Below are positions 48,609 to 57,193 of a stretch of DNA of 64,000 nt, in pieces. A program made the translations under genes and the position numbers. Source of the stretch: Pseudomonas sp. ML96 (lineage in GTDB: Bacteria > Pseudomonadota > Gammaproteobacteria > Pseudomonadales > Pseudomonadaceae); the NCBI RefSeq assembly GCF_000761545.1, contig NZ_JPMY01000037.1:1-64000 (forward strand), written 5' to 3'. Within the stretch, counting starts at the first letter, position 1, and each line of letters begins with the position of its first letter. The notes beneath the pieces were generated by a model that worked only from the letters and a program-made list of their open reading frames with translations, searched no databases and was not told where the DNA came from.

Positions 48609-49547
48609 ATGAGTACACCCCGCATCCTGCACCTGGGCCCGCTGAGCGAGCGCTTCAACCGCACTCTGGCCGAGCGCCATGGCGCCGTCGCGCTGTGGCA
48701 GCAGGCCGATCCGCAGGCGTTCCTGCGTGAGCATGGCGGCGAGTTCGAGCTGCTGGTGTCGTCGGCGCGCTTCGGCTGCAGCGCCGAGCAGCTGGCCTGC
48801 CTGCCGAACCTGAAGGCGATCTGCAGTTTCGGCGTGGGTTATGACCCCTATCCACTGGACCTGCTGCGTGATCGCGGCATTGCCCTCAGCACCACGCCGG
48901 ACGTGCTCAACGACTGCGTGGCCGACCTGGCTCTGGGGCTGATGATCGATACGGCGCGCCAGCTGGCGGCGGCCGACCGCTTCGTGCGCGGCGGCAGCTG
49001 GCTCACCGCTAGTTTCCCGCTGACGCGCAAGGTTAGCGGCAAGAAGCTCGGCATCGTCGGCTACGGTCGCATCGGTCAGGCCATCGCCCGCCGTGCGGAA
49101 GGCTTCGATATGTCGGTGCGCTACCACCAGCGCCGCGAGAACCCCAGCAGTGCTCACGGCTACGAGGCGGATCTGCTGGCGCTGGCGCGCTGGGCGGACT
49201 TCCTGGTGCTGGCCTGCCCGGGCGGCGCGGCAACCCATCACCTGATCGGCGCCGAGGTGCTCGCTGCGCTGGGCCCGCAGGGCATCCTGGTCAATATCGC
49301 TCGCGGCAGCGTGGTCGACCAGGCGGCGCTGGTCGAGGCGCTGCTGGCCGGCACGCTCGGCGGCGCCGGGCTGGATGTGTTCGAGGCCGAGCCTGCGGTG
49401 CCCGAGGCGCTGTTCGCCCTGCCCAACGTGGTGCTGTTGCCGCATGTCGGCAGTGGCACCGAGGAGACCCGCCTGCAGATGGAGGAGCTGGTGCTCGCCA
49501 ACCTGCAGGCCTTCATCGACAAGGGGGAGCTGCTGACGCCGCTCTGA
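48609..49547 (+). CDS. D-isomer-specific 2-hydroxyacid dehydrogenase
   Basis: This 312-residue NAD(P)-dependent enzyme resembles hydroxypyruvate/glyoxylate and 2-ketogluconate reductases. The cofactor motif G-Y-G-R-I-G is near residue 151. The catalytic Arg (I-A-R-G-S), Glu (E-A-E-P) and His (L-P-H-V-G-S-G-T) are in the right order near residues 232, 261 and 280. It follows garD by 18 bases and ends the sugar-acid unit. Its role there is not obvious, since the canonical pathway needs no such enzyme. Confidence 0.88.
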   Translation: MSTPRILHLGPLSERFNRTLAERHGAVALWQQADPQAFLREHGGEFELLVSSARFGCSAEQLACLPNLKAICSFGVGYDPYPLDLLRDRGIALSTTPDVLNDCVADLALGLMIDTARQLAAADRFVRGGSWLTASFPLTRKVSGKKLGIVGYGRIGQAIARRAEGFDMSVRYHQRRENPSSAHGYEADLLALARWADFLVLACPGGAATHHLIGAEVLAALGPQGILVNIARGSVVDQAALVEALLAGTLGGAGLDVFEAEPAVPEALFALPNVVLLPHVGSGTEETRLQMEELVLANLQAFIDKGELLTPL

Positions 49548-49653
49548 CCCGCCCGCATATGAGGGTTCGCCCACGGGCGCACCGCCATATCCGGATCGTC
49601 GCCACAAGCGCCGATCCGGCCTCCCACGAAGTTGTACTGAAACCTTGCAGTAG

Positions 49654-49681
49654 CGGCGCACCACGAGTGCGCCGTTTTTTT
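49654..49681 (+). terminator. Strong terminator at the end of the sugar-acid island
   Basis: CGGCGCAC (49654-49661) pairs with GTGCGCCG (49667-49674) and is followed by seven T residues. It lies between convergent genes, just before the diguanylate cyclase stop at 49683. Confidence 0.92.
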
Positions 49682-49682
49682 G

Positions 49683-50750
49683 CTAGGGCAGGGTGTCCGA
49701 GATGCGGATTTCCCGGCTGGCGCTGACCAGGCAGTTGCGCCCCTGCTGCTTGCCGACATACAGGCGCGCATCGGCGCAGCGATACAGCTCGTCGGTGGTG
49801 GTGCCGTCCTGCGGCCACTGGGCCAGGCCGAAGGTGGCCGAGAGGGCGATCGGCTGCTCGCCATAATGCAGCGGGTGGCTGCTGACCAGCTCGCGCAGCG
49901 ACTCCACCAGCGGCTTGGCGCTGTCGAGGTCGGTGCTGCGCAGCAGTAGGCCGAACTCCTCGCCCCCCAGGCGGCCGAGGGTGTCGGTGACGCGCAGGCG
50001 CTCCAACAACAGGTCGCAGATATGCCGCAGGGCATGGTCGCCGGCCTCGTGGCCCCAGCGGTCGTTGACGCTCTTGAAGTGGTCGATATCCATCACCACC
50101 AGCACCAGCGGGCTGTCGCTGCGTTGCGCCTCCTGCAGGGCGCGCAGCAGTTCCTGCTTGAAGTGGCCGCGGCTGGCCACGCCGGTCAGCGGGTCGGTCT
50201 GCGCCTGGTGCTCGATCTGCGAGAAGGTCACCGCGCGGCGGGTCTCGTAGAGGTGGACGAAGACCAGGATCAGCGCGCCGCAGAGGATGGCGTTGCCCGC
50301 ATCGATCATCTGGTGGGCGCTCTGCGGCAGCGGGTAGCGCCAGTAGTAGAGCAGCAGGGCGATGGCGAGATAGGGCACCGCCAGGCGCAGGCCATGCTGC
50401 TTGCCGAGCAGCAGGTAGGACAGCAGCGGAATCAGGTAGGTCCAGACGAAGGCGCTGGGCGAGGCCTCCGGCATCAGGGTGATGTAGACCAGGAAGGCGC
50501 ACACCGGCACCAGGTACAGGTAGATCCACAGTTCCAGGCGATGGGTCTTGTAGATGCCGCGCGAGGCCCACAGCAGCACGGCGCAGACCAGCAGCTCGAG
50601 CGTGGCGAACAGGGCGTTGTCGGCGATGAACTGCAGGATCGAGAAGCCGCCGATGGTCAGCCCGGTAGCGGCGAAGATCAGGCTCATCAGCGAGCGCCGT
50701 GCGCTGTCTTCCAGACCTGTCTGGCGGGGGCCTCTTGAGGGCGGTGGCAT
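49683..50750 (-). CDS. Membrane diguanylate cyclase (six-helix N-terminal domain plus GGDEF)
   Basis: The 355-residue enzyme has about six membrane segments (residues about 20-180), a short linker, and a GGDEF domain with the active site G-G-E-E-F at residues 262-266. An intact I-site (R-V-T-D) lies five residues upstream, so product inhibition is expected. The membrane part resembles MASE-type sensors but I cannot name it. The ATG at 50750 is preferred; the frame is open for 39 more codons with no good ribosome site. Confidence 0.9.
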   Translation of the reverse strand: MPPPSRGPRQTGLEDSARRSLMSLIFAATGLTIGGFSILQFIADNALFATLELLVCAVLLWASRGIYKTHRLELWIYLYLVPVCAFLVYITLMPEASPSAFVWTYLIPLLSYLLLGKQHGLRLAVPYLAIALLLYYWRYPLPQSAHQMIDAGNAILCGALILVFVHLYETRRAVTFSQIEHQAQTDPLTGVASRGHFKQELLRALQEAQRSDSPLVLVVMDIDHFKSVNDRWGHEAGDHALRHICDLLLERLRVTDTLGRLGGEEFGLLLRSTDLDSAKPLVESLRELVSSHPLHYGEQPIALSATFGLAQWPQDGTTTDELYRCADARLYVGKQQGRNCLVSASREIRISDTLP

Positions 50751-50876
50751 GGCGTCTTCCGGCTGACGTCTTGGGCTTTGCCGTGCAGGGTAGCCGATTC
50801 GGCCCCGCTGGACAAAAAGTGATCGGTTGGTGGGAGGCGAGTGACCAGCGCGAAGTCGGCTGGTCACCCGGAACGG

Positions 50877-51323
50877 CTAGAGCGGCTGCACGATCAGCAG
50901 TACACCGTTCTGGCCGGTGACCTGCACTTCGCTGCCGACCGGCAGGTCGGGCCCGCTGACCAGCCACAGGGTGTCGCCGGCCTTGATCTTGCCGCGCCCA
51001 CCGACGATGGCCTCGTGCAGGACGAAGTTGCGGCCGATGAACTCACTGCCGCGACGGTTCAGCCCTGGCACGTCGGAGGGCTTGGCCGCACTGCGCTGGC
51101 GCTGCCACCAGAACACGGCGGTGAGCACCGAGAGCAGGGCGAAGACGATGAACTGCCAGGCCCAGGGCAGCTCCGGGAACAGGTAGGTGAGCACGCCGAC
51201 CGTGGCGGCGGCCACGCCGATCCACAGCAGGTAGCCACCGGCACCGAACACCTCGAGGATCAGCAGCACGGTGCCGAAGGCCAGCCAGTCCCAGAACGAC
51301 AGGTGCTGCAGGTACTCGATCAC
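50877..51323 (-). CDS. NfeD family membrane protein
   Basis: This 148-residue short NfeD has two or three membrane segments (about residues 12-70) and a C-terminal OB-fold (about residues 85-148) with V-G-G-R-G-K-I-K-A-G-D-T-L-W. Its start overlaps the stop of the upstream SPFH gene by 4 bases (ATGA). NfeD and SPFH proteins work together in membrane microdomains. Confidence 0.9.
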   Translation of the reverse strand: MIEYLQHLSFWDWLAFGTVLLILEVFGAGGYLLWIGVAAATVGVLTYLFPELPWAWQFIVFALLSVLTAVFWWQRQRSAAKPSDVPGLNRRGSEFIGRNFVLHEAIVGGRGKIKAGDTLWLVSGPDLPVGSEVQVTGQNGVLLIVQPL

Positions 51324-52243
51324 TTCTTGCCGTCCTTGTCGAAGGTGGCGCGCACGATCTCGCCGATACCGCCGACCGCGCCGATCACCTGGCTGGCCTC
51401 CAGCGGCATCAGTACCACTTTGCTGTTGTTGGCCGAGGCCAGCTTGCCCAGGGCCTCGACGTATTTCTGCGCGACGAAGTAGTTGACCGCCTGCACGTTA
51501 CCGCCGGCGATCGCCTCGGACACCACGCGGGTCGCCTCGGCTTCGGCCTGGGCGGCACGTTCGCGGGCCTCGGCCTCGAGGAAGGCGGCCTGACGTTCAC
51601 CCTCGGCCTCGAGGATCTGCGCCTGCTTCTTGCCCTCGGCGGTGAGAATCTCGGCCTGGCGCTTGCCTTCGGCTTCGAGGATCTGCGCGCGCTTGAGGCG
51701 CTCGGCCTTCATCTGGCTGGCCATGGCCTCGACCAGGTCGGCGGGCGGGCTGATGTCCTTGATCTCGATCCGGGTGACCTTGATGCCCCAAGGTGCGGTC
51801 GCCTCGTCCACGGTGCGCAGCAGGCGCTCGTTGATCGCGTCGCGCTGGCTGAGCATCTGGTCCAGCTCCATGGAGCCGAGCACGGTGCGGATATTGGTCA
51901 TCACCAGATTGCGGATGGCGTGCTCCAGGTTGTTGACCTCGTAGGCCGCCTGGGCCGAGTTGATCACCTGGAAGAAGCACACGGCGTCGATGGTGACGAT
52001 GGCGTTGTCGGCGCTGATCGCCTCCTGCGGCGGGATGTCCAGCACGCTCTCCATGACGTTGAGCTTGCGGCCGATGCGGTCCATCACCGGGACGATGATG
52101 TTGAGGCCCGGGGTGAGCGTGTTGGTGTAGCGGCCGAAGCGCTCCACCGTCCACTCGTAGCCCTGTGGCACCACCTTGAAGCCCATGAACACCACGGCCA
52201 CGGCCAGGCCGACGAAGAGAAAGATCACACCACCGACTTCCAT
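51320..52243 (-). CDS. qmcA: SPFH/band-7 protein QmcA
   Basis: The 307-residue membrane-anchored stomatin-like protein has an N-terminal anchor (about residues 5-22), the SPFH domain (about residues 25-190), and a coiled coil with several near-repeats of an 11-residue unit A-(Q/E)-I-L-x-A-E-G-x-x-Q at about residues 190-235. GGAG precedes the ATG at 52243. It forms large rings in the inner membrane. It is paired with nfeD downstream, as in many bacteria. Confidence 0.93.
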   Translation of the reverse strand: MEVGGVIFLFVGLAVAVVFMGFKVVPQGYEWTVERFGRYTNTLTPGLNIIVPVMDRIGRKLNVMESVLDIPPQEAISADNAIVTIDAVCFFQVINSAQAAYEVNNLEHAIRNLVMTNIRTVLGSMELDQMLSQRDAINERLLRTVDEATAPWGIKVTRIEIKDISPPADLVEAMASQMKAERLKRAQILEAEGKRQAEILTAEGKKQAQILEAEGERQAAFLEAEARERAAQAEAEATRVVSEAIAGGNVQAVNYFVAQKYVEALGKLASANNSKVVLMPLEASQVIGAVGGIGEIVRATFDKDGKK

Positions 52244-52294
52244 AAAAACTCCTTTTTCGCGGTTGGGTTGGGCGGGCACGTGGCCCGCTTTGGC

Positions 52295-54079
52295 TCACTT
52301 CTGTTCGCTCTGCGGGGTGACCCGCAGCACTTCCTCGATGGTGGTCTGGCCGGCGGCGACCTTCTGCGCACCAGACAGGCGCAGGCTGCGCATACCGTCT
52401 TTGAAGGCGGCGCGGCGCAGGGCGATGAGGTCGGTGTCGGCGCTGATCAGCGGCTTGATGCCGTCGTTGAGCAGCATGATCTCGTAGACCCCGGCGCGGC
52501 CGCGGTAGCCGGTCTCGCGGCATTCCAGGCAGCCGACGGCGCGGTGGGCGCCGGTCGGCAGCGGGGCGCTCCAGGGCCGGGTCAGCTCCTGCCAGCTCTC
52601 CTCACTCAACTCCACCGGAGCCTTGCAGTGCGGGCATAGGGTCCGCACCAGGCGCTGGGCCATGACGCCAAGAATGGTGGCCTTGAGCAGATAGTGCGGC
52701 ACGCCCAGTTCGAGCAGGCGGCTGATCGCGCTGGGTGCGTCGTTGGTGTGCAGGGTGGAGAGCACCAGGTGGCCGGTGAGCGCCGCCTGGATCGCCATCT
52801 CGGCGGTCTCCAGGTCGCGGATCTCGCCGACCATGATGATGTCCGGGTCTTGGCGCATCAGCGCGCGCACGCCGGCGGCGAAGTTCAGGTCGATATTGTG
52901 CTGCACCTGCATCTGGTTGAAGGCACCCTCGATCATCTCGATCGGGTCCTCGATGGTGCAGACGTTCACTTCCTCGGTCGCCAGCTGCTTGAGCGTGGTG
53001 TACAGGGTGGTGGTCTTGCCCGAACCGGTCGGGCCGGTGACCAGGATGATGCCGTTGGGCTGGCTGGTCATGCTCTCCCAGCGGCGCAGGTCGTCCGGCG
53101 AGAAGCCGAGCTGGTCCGGGCTTTTCAGCAGCACTTCCGGGTCGAAGATCCGCATCACCATCTTCTCGCCGAAGGCGGTGGGCAGGGTCGACAGGCGCAG
53201 CTCCACCTCCCCGCCGTCCGGGGTCTTGGTCTTGATCCGGCCGTCTTGTGGTTTGCGTTTCTCGGCGATGTTCATCCGCCCGAGGTTCTTCAGGCGGCTG
53301 ACCACCGCCATGGTCACCTGGATGGGGAATTGATAGACGTTGTGCAGCACGCCGTCGATGCGAAAGCGCACGGTGCCGGTCTCGCGGCGTGGCTCGATGT
53401 GGATATCACTGGCGCGCTGCTGGTAGGCGTACTGGAACAGCCAGTCGACGATATTGACGATGTGCGCGTCGTTGGCGTCCGGCTCCTGGTCCTGGGCACC
53501 GAGGTTGAGCAACTGCTCGAAGTTGCCGGCACTGCTGACCTTGATGTCCTGGGCATTGGCGCTGCTGACCGAGCGTGCCAGGCGGTAGAACTCGGTGGTG
53601 AAGCGCTGCAGGTCGGCCGGATTGACCACCACTCGCTTGATCGGGCGCTTGAGTACATGGGTCAGGTTGCTTTCCCAGCCATGCACGAAGGGTTGGGCGC
53701 TGGCGATGGTCACCGCCTCGCTATCCACCGCCACGGCGAGGATCTTGTGACGTTGGGCGAAGGCGAAGGACATCAACGGGGTCACCGCCGCCACGTCGAT
53801 CTTCAGCGGATCGATGCGCAGGTACGGCTGACCGGCTAGGTTGGCCAGCCATACGGTGAGGCCCTCCAGGTCATGTTTCCTGCCAGGCCGCTGCAGGTCG
53901 TCGACCTGCTGGGCGGCGAGGAACTCCAGGGGGTGCAGCTGGGCGTTTCCCGAGGAGCGGCGCAGCATCATGCACTGCTCGGCCTGCTCCTGGGCCACAC
54001 GCCCCTGGGCCACCAGTTCGCGGAGGATATCGTTGAGGTCGAGCCAGCGATCCTGGGCGGGTGAGGCGAGGGTGGACAT
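52295..54079 (-). CDS. Orphan GspE/PulE-type secretion ATPase
   Basis: This 594-residue hexameric ATPase of the type II secretion / type IV pilus family has N-terminal domains (about residues 1-200). The core carries the Walker A motif G-P-T-G-S-G-K-T-T near residue 347, Asp boxes around E-D-P-I-E-M, the His box L-S-T-L-H-T-N-D-A, and a zinc-like CxxC pair (C-P-H-C and C-L-E-C) near residues 490 and 525. No other secretion or pilus genes are nearby. A homologue occurs at the same place in P. aeruginosa (recalled as PA5210), so it is a conserved orphan. Its machine partner is unknown. Confidence 0.92.
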   Translation of the reverse strand: MSTLASPAQDRWLDLNDILRELVAQGRVAQEQAEQCMMLRRSSGNAQLHPLEFLAAQQVDDLQRPGRKHDLEGLTVWLANLAGQPYLRIDPLKIDVAAVTPLMSFAFAQRHKILAVAVDSEAVTIASAQPFVHGWESNLTHVLKRPIKRVVVNPADLQRFTTEFYRLARSVSSANAQDIKVSSAGNFEQLLNLGAQDQEPDANDAHIVNIVDWLFQYAYQQRASDIHIEPRRETGTVRFRIDGVLHNVYQFPIQVTMAVVSRLKNLGRMNIAEKRKPQDGRIKTKTPDGGEVELRLSTLPTAFGEKMVMRIFDPEVLLKSPDQLGFSPDDLRRWESMTSQPNGIILVTGPTGSGKTTTLYTTLKQLATEEVNVCTIEDPIEMIEGAFNQMQVQHNIDLNFAAGVRALMRQDPDIIMVGEIRDLETAEMAIQAALTGHLVLSTLHTNDAPSAISRLLELGVPHYLLKATILGVMAQRLVRTLCPHCKAPVELSEESWQELTRPWSAPLPTGAHRAVGCLECRETGYRGRAGVYEIMLLNDGIKPLISADTDLIALRRAAFKDGMRSLRLSGAQKVAAGQTTIEEVLRVTPQSEQK

Positions 54080-54114
54080 GGAGCTCCCTTTTTTATGGCG
54101 ACGGGGCGAGCAGC

Positions 54115-55479
54115 TTATTTCAGCAGCAGCTTCCAGGGTTTGAGCGTCGCCACAGTATGGGCCTGTGCCTGGCGAGCGGCCAGCACTTCGGCGTCGTTGC
54201 CACGACTGGCCAAGGCCTCCAGTTTGCTCAGCTCGCCGTACAGGCGGTCCAGCTCCGGCAGTTCCAGGATTTGACGCGCCAGGCGCAGCCAGGCTTGCAG
54301 GCGCTCGATGCGCGGCAGCTGTTCGGCCAGCGCCTCGGGGAACTGCTGGTAGTGCTTCAGGCGCAGGCCTTCGGCTTCTTCCGCCAGCAGGGTCGGCAGC
54401 CAGTTGCCCAGCGGTGCGCCGCCCTGGCGCTGGCCGCGGTTGTTGCGTTCGACGGTCCAGGCGCGGCCGAGCAGCCAGCGCGACAGTTGCAGCGATAGCA
54501 GGCCCCAGCGGTTGCCCAGCAGCTCGCCGGCGAACATGGCCGGGGCACTGCTGCGCAGCGCCTCGTCATCACGGCCAGCGGCCAGGCGTGGGCGCCAGTC
54601 GGCCAGCAGCGCGTCGAGACCTTCGCGCAGCTCGCGGCTGCAGGAGCGCGGTGCGGCCTGGCCGAGGCTGCTGAGCAGGGCGCGCAGGTCTATCAGCTGT
54701 TGCAGCCATTGCTCCAGCAGCTTCCAGTGGCCGTTCCAGCGGTATTGCTCGGCCAGGCGCTGGCTGCTGCCGAGCAGGTGCCAGGCGAGTGCGGCGAAGG
54801 CGTCGTCCAGCGCCATCTCGGCATTCAGCTCCGGCAGCGGCAGGCTCAGGCTGTAGCTGCCGGCGTCGAACAGGCGATAGCCGCGCTCGGCTTTGCTGAT
54901 ATCGCAGGGCATCAGCGGCAGGTCGGCGGCCAGTTCGCAGGCCAGTTCCAGCAGGGCGGCCGGTTCGCCTTCGCGTAGCTCCAGCTCCAGCTCGCAGATT
55001 TCCTCCTCACCTTCGCCGGCGACTACCTTGCCCAGGTCCAGGGCCGCCTCGATCACCGTCTTGGCCTTGCCGCGACCCCAGGCAATCTCGGCCTTCTGGC
55101 GGACGAAGTCGGTGGTGAAGATCGGCTGCAGGCTCTTCTTGTCCAGCTCGGCCAGGCTGGCCGGCCAGCAGTCGTCATTGAGCAGCTTGAGATCGAGCTT
55201 GGCCTTCTTCAGGTGCCAGTCCCACTCATTGCGCTCGGACAGCCCGGCCACGCTCTGGCCGCGGCTCTTCAGGGTCTGGATGAACTGTTCGCCGTCGCGG
55301 CGCAGGCGCAGGGCGACCTTGGCACCGGCCAGGTCGCGCTCGGCGGTGTCGTAGTACTGGTTGAACAGCTCGTGGGTCTGCCAGCCGGACTTGTTGCGCT
55401 TTTTCAGCAGCGGGTGGTCGCGCAGGGCGGCGAGGGTTTCGCGGCTGGCGCGCAGCTTGATCTCGGTTTCTTTGGCCAT
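54115..55479 (-). CDS. CYTH-CHAD domain protein (inorganic triphosphatase-like)
   Basis: The 454-residue protein has an N-terminal CYTH tunnel domain (about residues 1-205) with the signature E-T-E-I-K at residues 4-8 and further charged tunnel residues (R-L-R-R near residue 58). A C-terminal helical CHAD domain (about residues 220-454) follows. The architecture matches YgiF-type inorganic triphosphatases; CHAD domains bind polyphosphate. It precedes the GspE-type ATPase gene by 35 bases. Activity on triphosphate is expected but not proven. Confidence 0.9.
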   Translation of the reverse strand: MAKETEIKLRASRETLAALRDHPLLKKRNKSGWQTHELFNQYYDTAERDLAGAKVALRLRRDGEQFIQTLKSRGQSVAGLSERNEWDWHLKKAKLDLKLLNDDCWPASLAELDKKSLQPIFTTDFVRQKAEIAWGRGKAKTVIEAALDLGKVVAGEGEEEICELELELREGEPAALLELACELAADLPLMPCDISKAERGYRLFDAGSYSLSLPLPELNAEMALDDAFAALAWHLLGSSQRLAEQYRWNGHWKLLEQWLQQLIDLRALLSSLGQAAPRSCSRELREGLDALLADWRPRLAAGRDDEALRSSAPAMFAGELLGNRWGLLSLQLSRWLLGRAWTVERNNRGQRQGGAPLGNWLPTLLAEEAEGLRLKHYQQFPEALAEQLPRIERLQAWLRLARQILELPELDRLYGELSKLEALASRGNDAEVLAARQAQAHTVATLKPWKLLLK

Positions 55480-55509
55480 CTCGGGACTCTCTGAGCGATT
55501 CGGAAAACA

Positions 55510-55535
55510 ACAAGGCCGCCCATGGGCGGCCTTGT
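55510..55535. terminator. Palindromic terminator between PiT and CYTH-CHAD genes
   Basis: ACAAGGCCGCCCA and its exact reverse complement form a 26-bp perfect palindrome. Read leftward it follows the PiT gene and runs into TTGTTTT. The core CAAGGCCGCCC/GGGCGGCCTTG stem is the same as in the gcvP terminator at 39863. Confidence 0.8.
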
Positions 55536-55552
55536 CATGCGGCGGGCGGTGT

Positions 55553-57025
55553 TCAGACGAACAGCTTCACGCCCAGCCAGAACAGACCTGCCGACAGCAG
55601 GATGGTGGCCGGCAGGGTCAGCACCCAGGCCATCAGGATATTGCGCACTGTACCGAATTGCAGGCCGCTCTTGTTGGCGACCATGGTGCCGGCGACGCCG
55701 GAAGACAGTACGTGGGTGGTCGACACCGGCAGGCTGTAGATGTTGGCCATGCCGATGGCGATGGACGCGGTGATCTGCGCACTCATGCCCTGGGCGTAGG
55801 TCATGCCCTGCTTGCCGATCTTCTCGCCGACGGTCAGCACCACGCGCTTCCAGCCGACCATGGTACCGATACCCAGCGCCAGGGCCACGGCGAAGATCAC
55901 CCAGGTCGGGGCGTATTCGGTGGTGGCGGTAAGGTCCTTGCGCAGTTTCTCGAGGTCGGCCTTCTCACGCTTGGCCAGGCCTTCGAGCTTGCCGACCTTC
56001 TTCGCGGTGTCATCCAGGCACAGCAGGTAGCGACGCACCTGGGTGCGTTTCTCGTGGTCCATCTGGTTGTAGTCGGTGACGCCGTCGAGGTCCTGCAGCA
56101 GGGCGACGATGGTCGGCTCGGTCAGCTTGGCATCGCAGCGGAACTGTGCCGGCATCTCGGTGGTGCTGTTCTTGCCCAGCGCCAGGTACTCGCTCAGCGA
56201 GTCGTGGTTGCGTGCATAGAACTGCTGCAGATGCTGGGCGGCGTCACGGGTACGCTCGATCTGGTAGGTGGTGCTGTTCAGGTCGAGGACGAACTTGGCC
56301 GGGACGATGCCGATCAGTACCAGCATGATCAGGCCGATGCCCTTCTGCCCGTCGTTGGAGCCGTGCACGAAGCTCACGCCCATGGCGGAGGCGATCAGCA
56401 CCACGCGGTTCCAGAACGGCGGCTTTTTCTTGCCCTTGATTTCCTTACGGCTCTCCGGCGTCTCGTGCATCTTCGAGTCGGCGAAGGCGCGGCGCAGGCC
56501 GATCAGGATCAGCGCGGCGACGGCGAAGCCGGCCAGCGGCGAGAGCAGCAGCGACAGGCCGATGTCGATCGCCTTCTGCCAGTTCACCCCGTCGGCCAGC
56601 GGCACGTGGGTGAGCAGGGCGTTGGCCAGACCGACACCGAGGATCGAGCCGATCAGGGTGTGCGAGCTGGAGGCCGGGATACCGAAGTACCAGGTGCCCA
56701 GGTTCCAGGCAATGGCCGCGCTGAGCAGGGAGAACACCATCACCAGGCCGTGGGCGGTGTTGACGTTGATCAGCAGCTCGACTGGCAGCAGGTGGACGAT
56801 GGCATAGGCCACGCCGATGCCGCCGAGGACCACGCCGAGGAAGTTGAAGATGCCGGAGGCAATCACTGCCAGGTGCGGCGGCATCGCCTTGGTGTAGATC
56901 ACCGTGGCCACCGCGTTGGCGGTGTCGTGGAAACCGTTGATGAATTCGAAGGTCAGGACAAAGGCGAGGGCCAGCACCAGACTGATGGCAACCCAGGCAT
57001 CGAGCCCGCTGAATATCTCGAACAT
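55553..57025 (-). CDS. PiT-family inorganic phosphate transporter
   Basis: This 490-residue low-affinity phosphate:proton symporter carries two PiT signature repeats: G-F-H-D-T-A-N-A-V-A-T near residue 33 and F-V-H-G-S-N-D-G-Q-K-G near residue 223. Membrane segments flank each one. A long charged central region (about residues 250-380) separates the two halves and looks cytoplasmic. The ATG at 57025 matches the usual N terminus. It is divergent from argE. Confidence 0.92.
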   Translation of the reverse strand: MFEIFSGLDAWVAISLVLALAFVLTFEFINGFHDTANAVATVIYTKAMPPHLAVIASGIFNFLGVVLGGIGVAYAIVHLLPVELLINVNTAHGLVMVFSLLSAAIAWNLGTWYFGIPASSSHTLIGSILGVGLANALLTHVPLADGVNWQKAIDIGLSLLLSPLAGFAVAALILIGLRRAFADSKMHETPESRKEIKGKKKPPFWNRVVLIASAMGVSFVHGSNDGQKGIGLIMLVLIGIVPAKFVLDLNSTTYQIERTRDAAQHLQQFYARNHDSLSEYLALGKNSTTEMPAQFRCDAKLTEPTIVALLQDLDGVTDYNQMDHEKRTQVRRYLLCLDDTAKKVGKLEGLAKREKADLEKLRKDLTATTEYAPTWVIFAVALALGIGTMVGWKRVVLTVGEKIGKQGMTYAQGMSAQITASIAIGMANIYSLPVSTTHVLSSGVAGTMVANKSGLQFGTVRNILMAWVLTLPATILLSAGLFWLGVKLFV

Positions 57026-57193
57026 GACGTTTTCGTGACCGGAAAAAGGGGCGCGAAGTATGCCAGAAGGCGGGAACTTTCGCTCGGCAGCACGTTTCCG
57101 AACGTGTCGGGTCGGACGAAAGGTCGTGCCGGCGCGGCGTAGGCAGCGCCCGCCGGGCTCTTTATGATGGGCGCAGAACGACGGAGACACGCC

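Noticed and set aside
49627..49640. A further copy of the sugar-acid operator (AGTTGTAC at 49630)
   Set aside because: Only eight of eleven bases match and it lies downstream of the last gene, just before a terminator.
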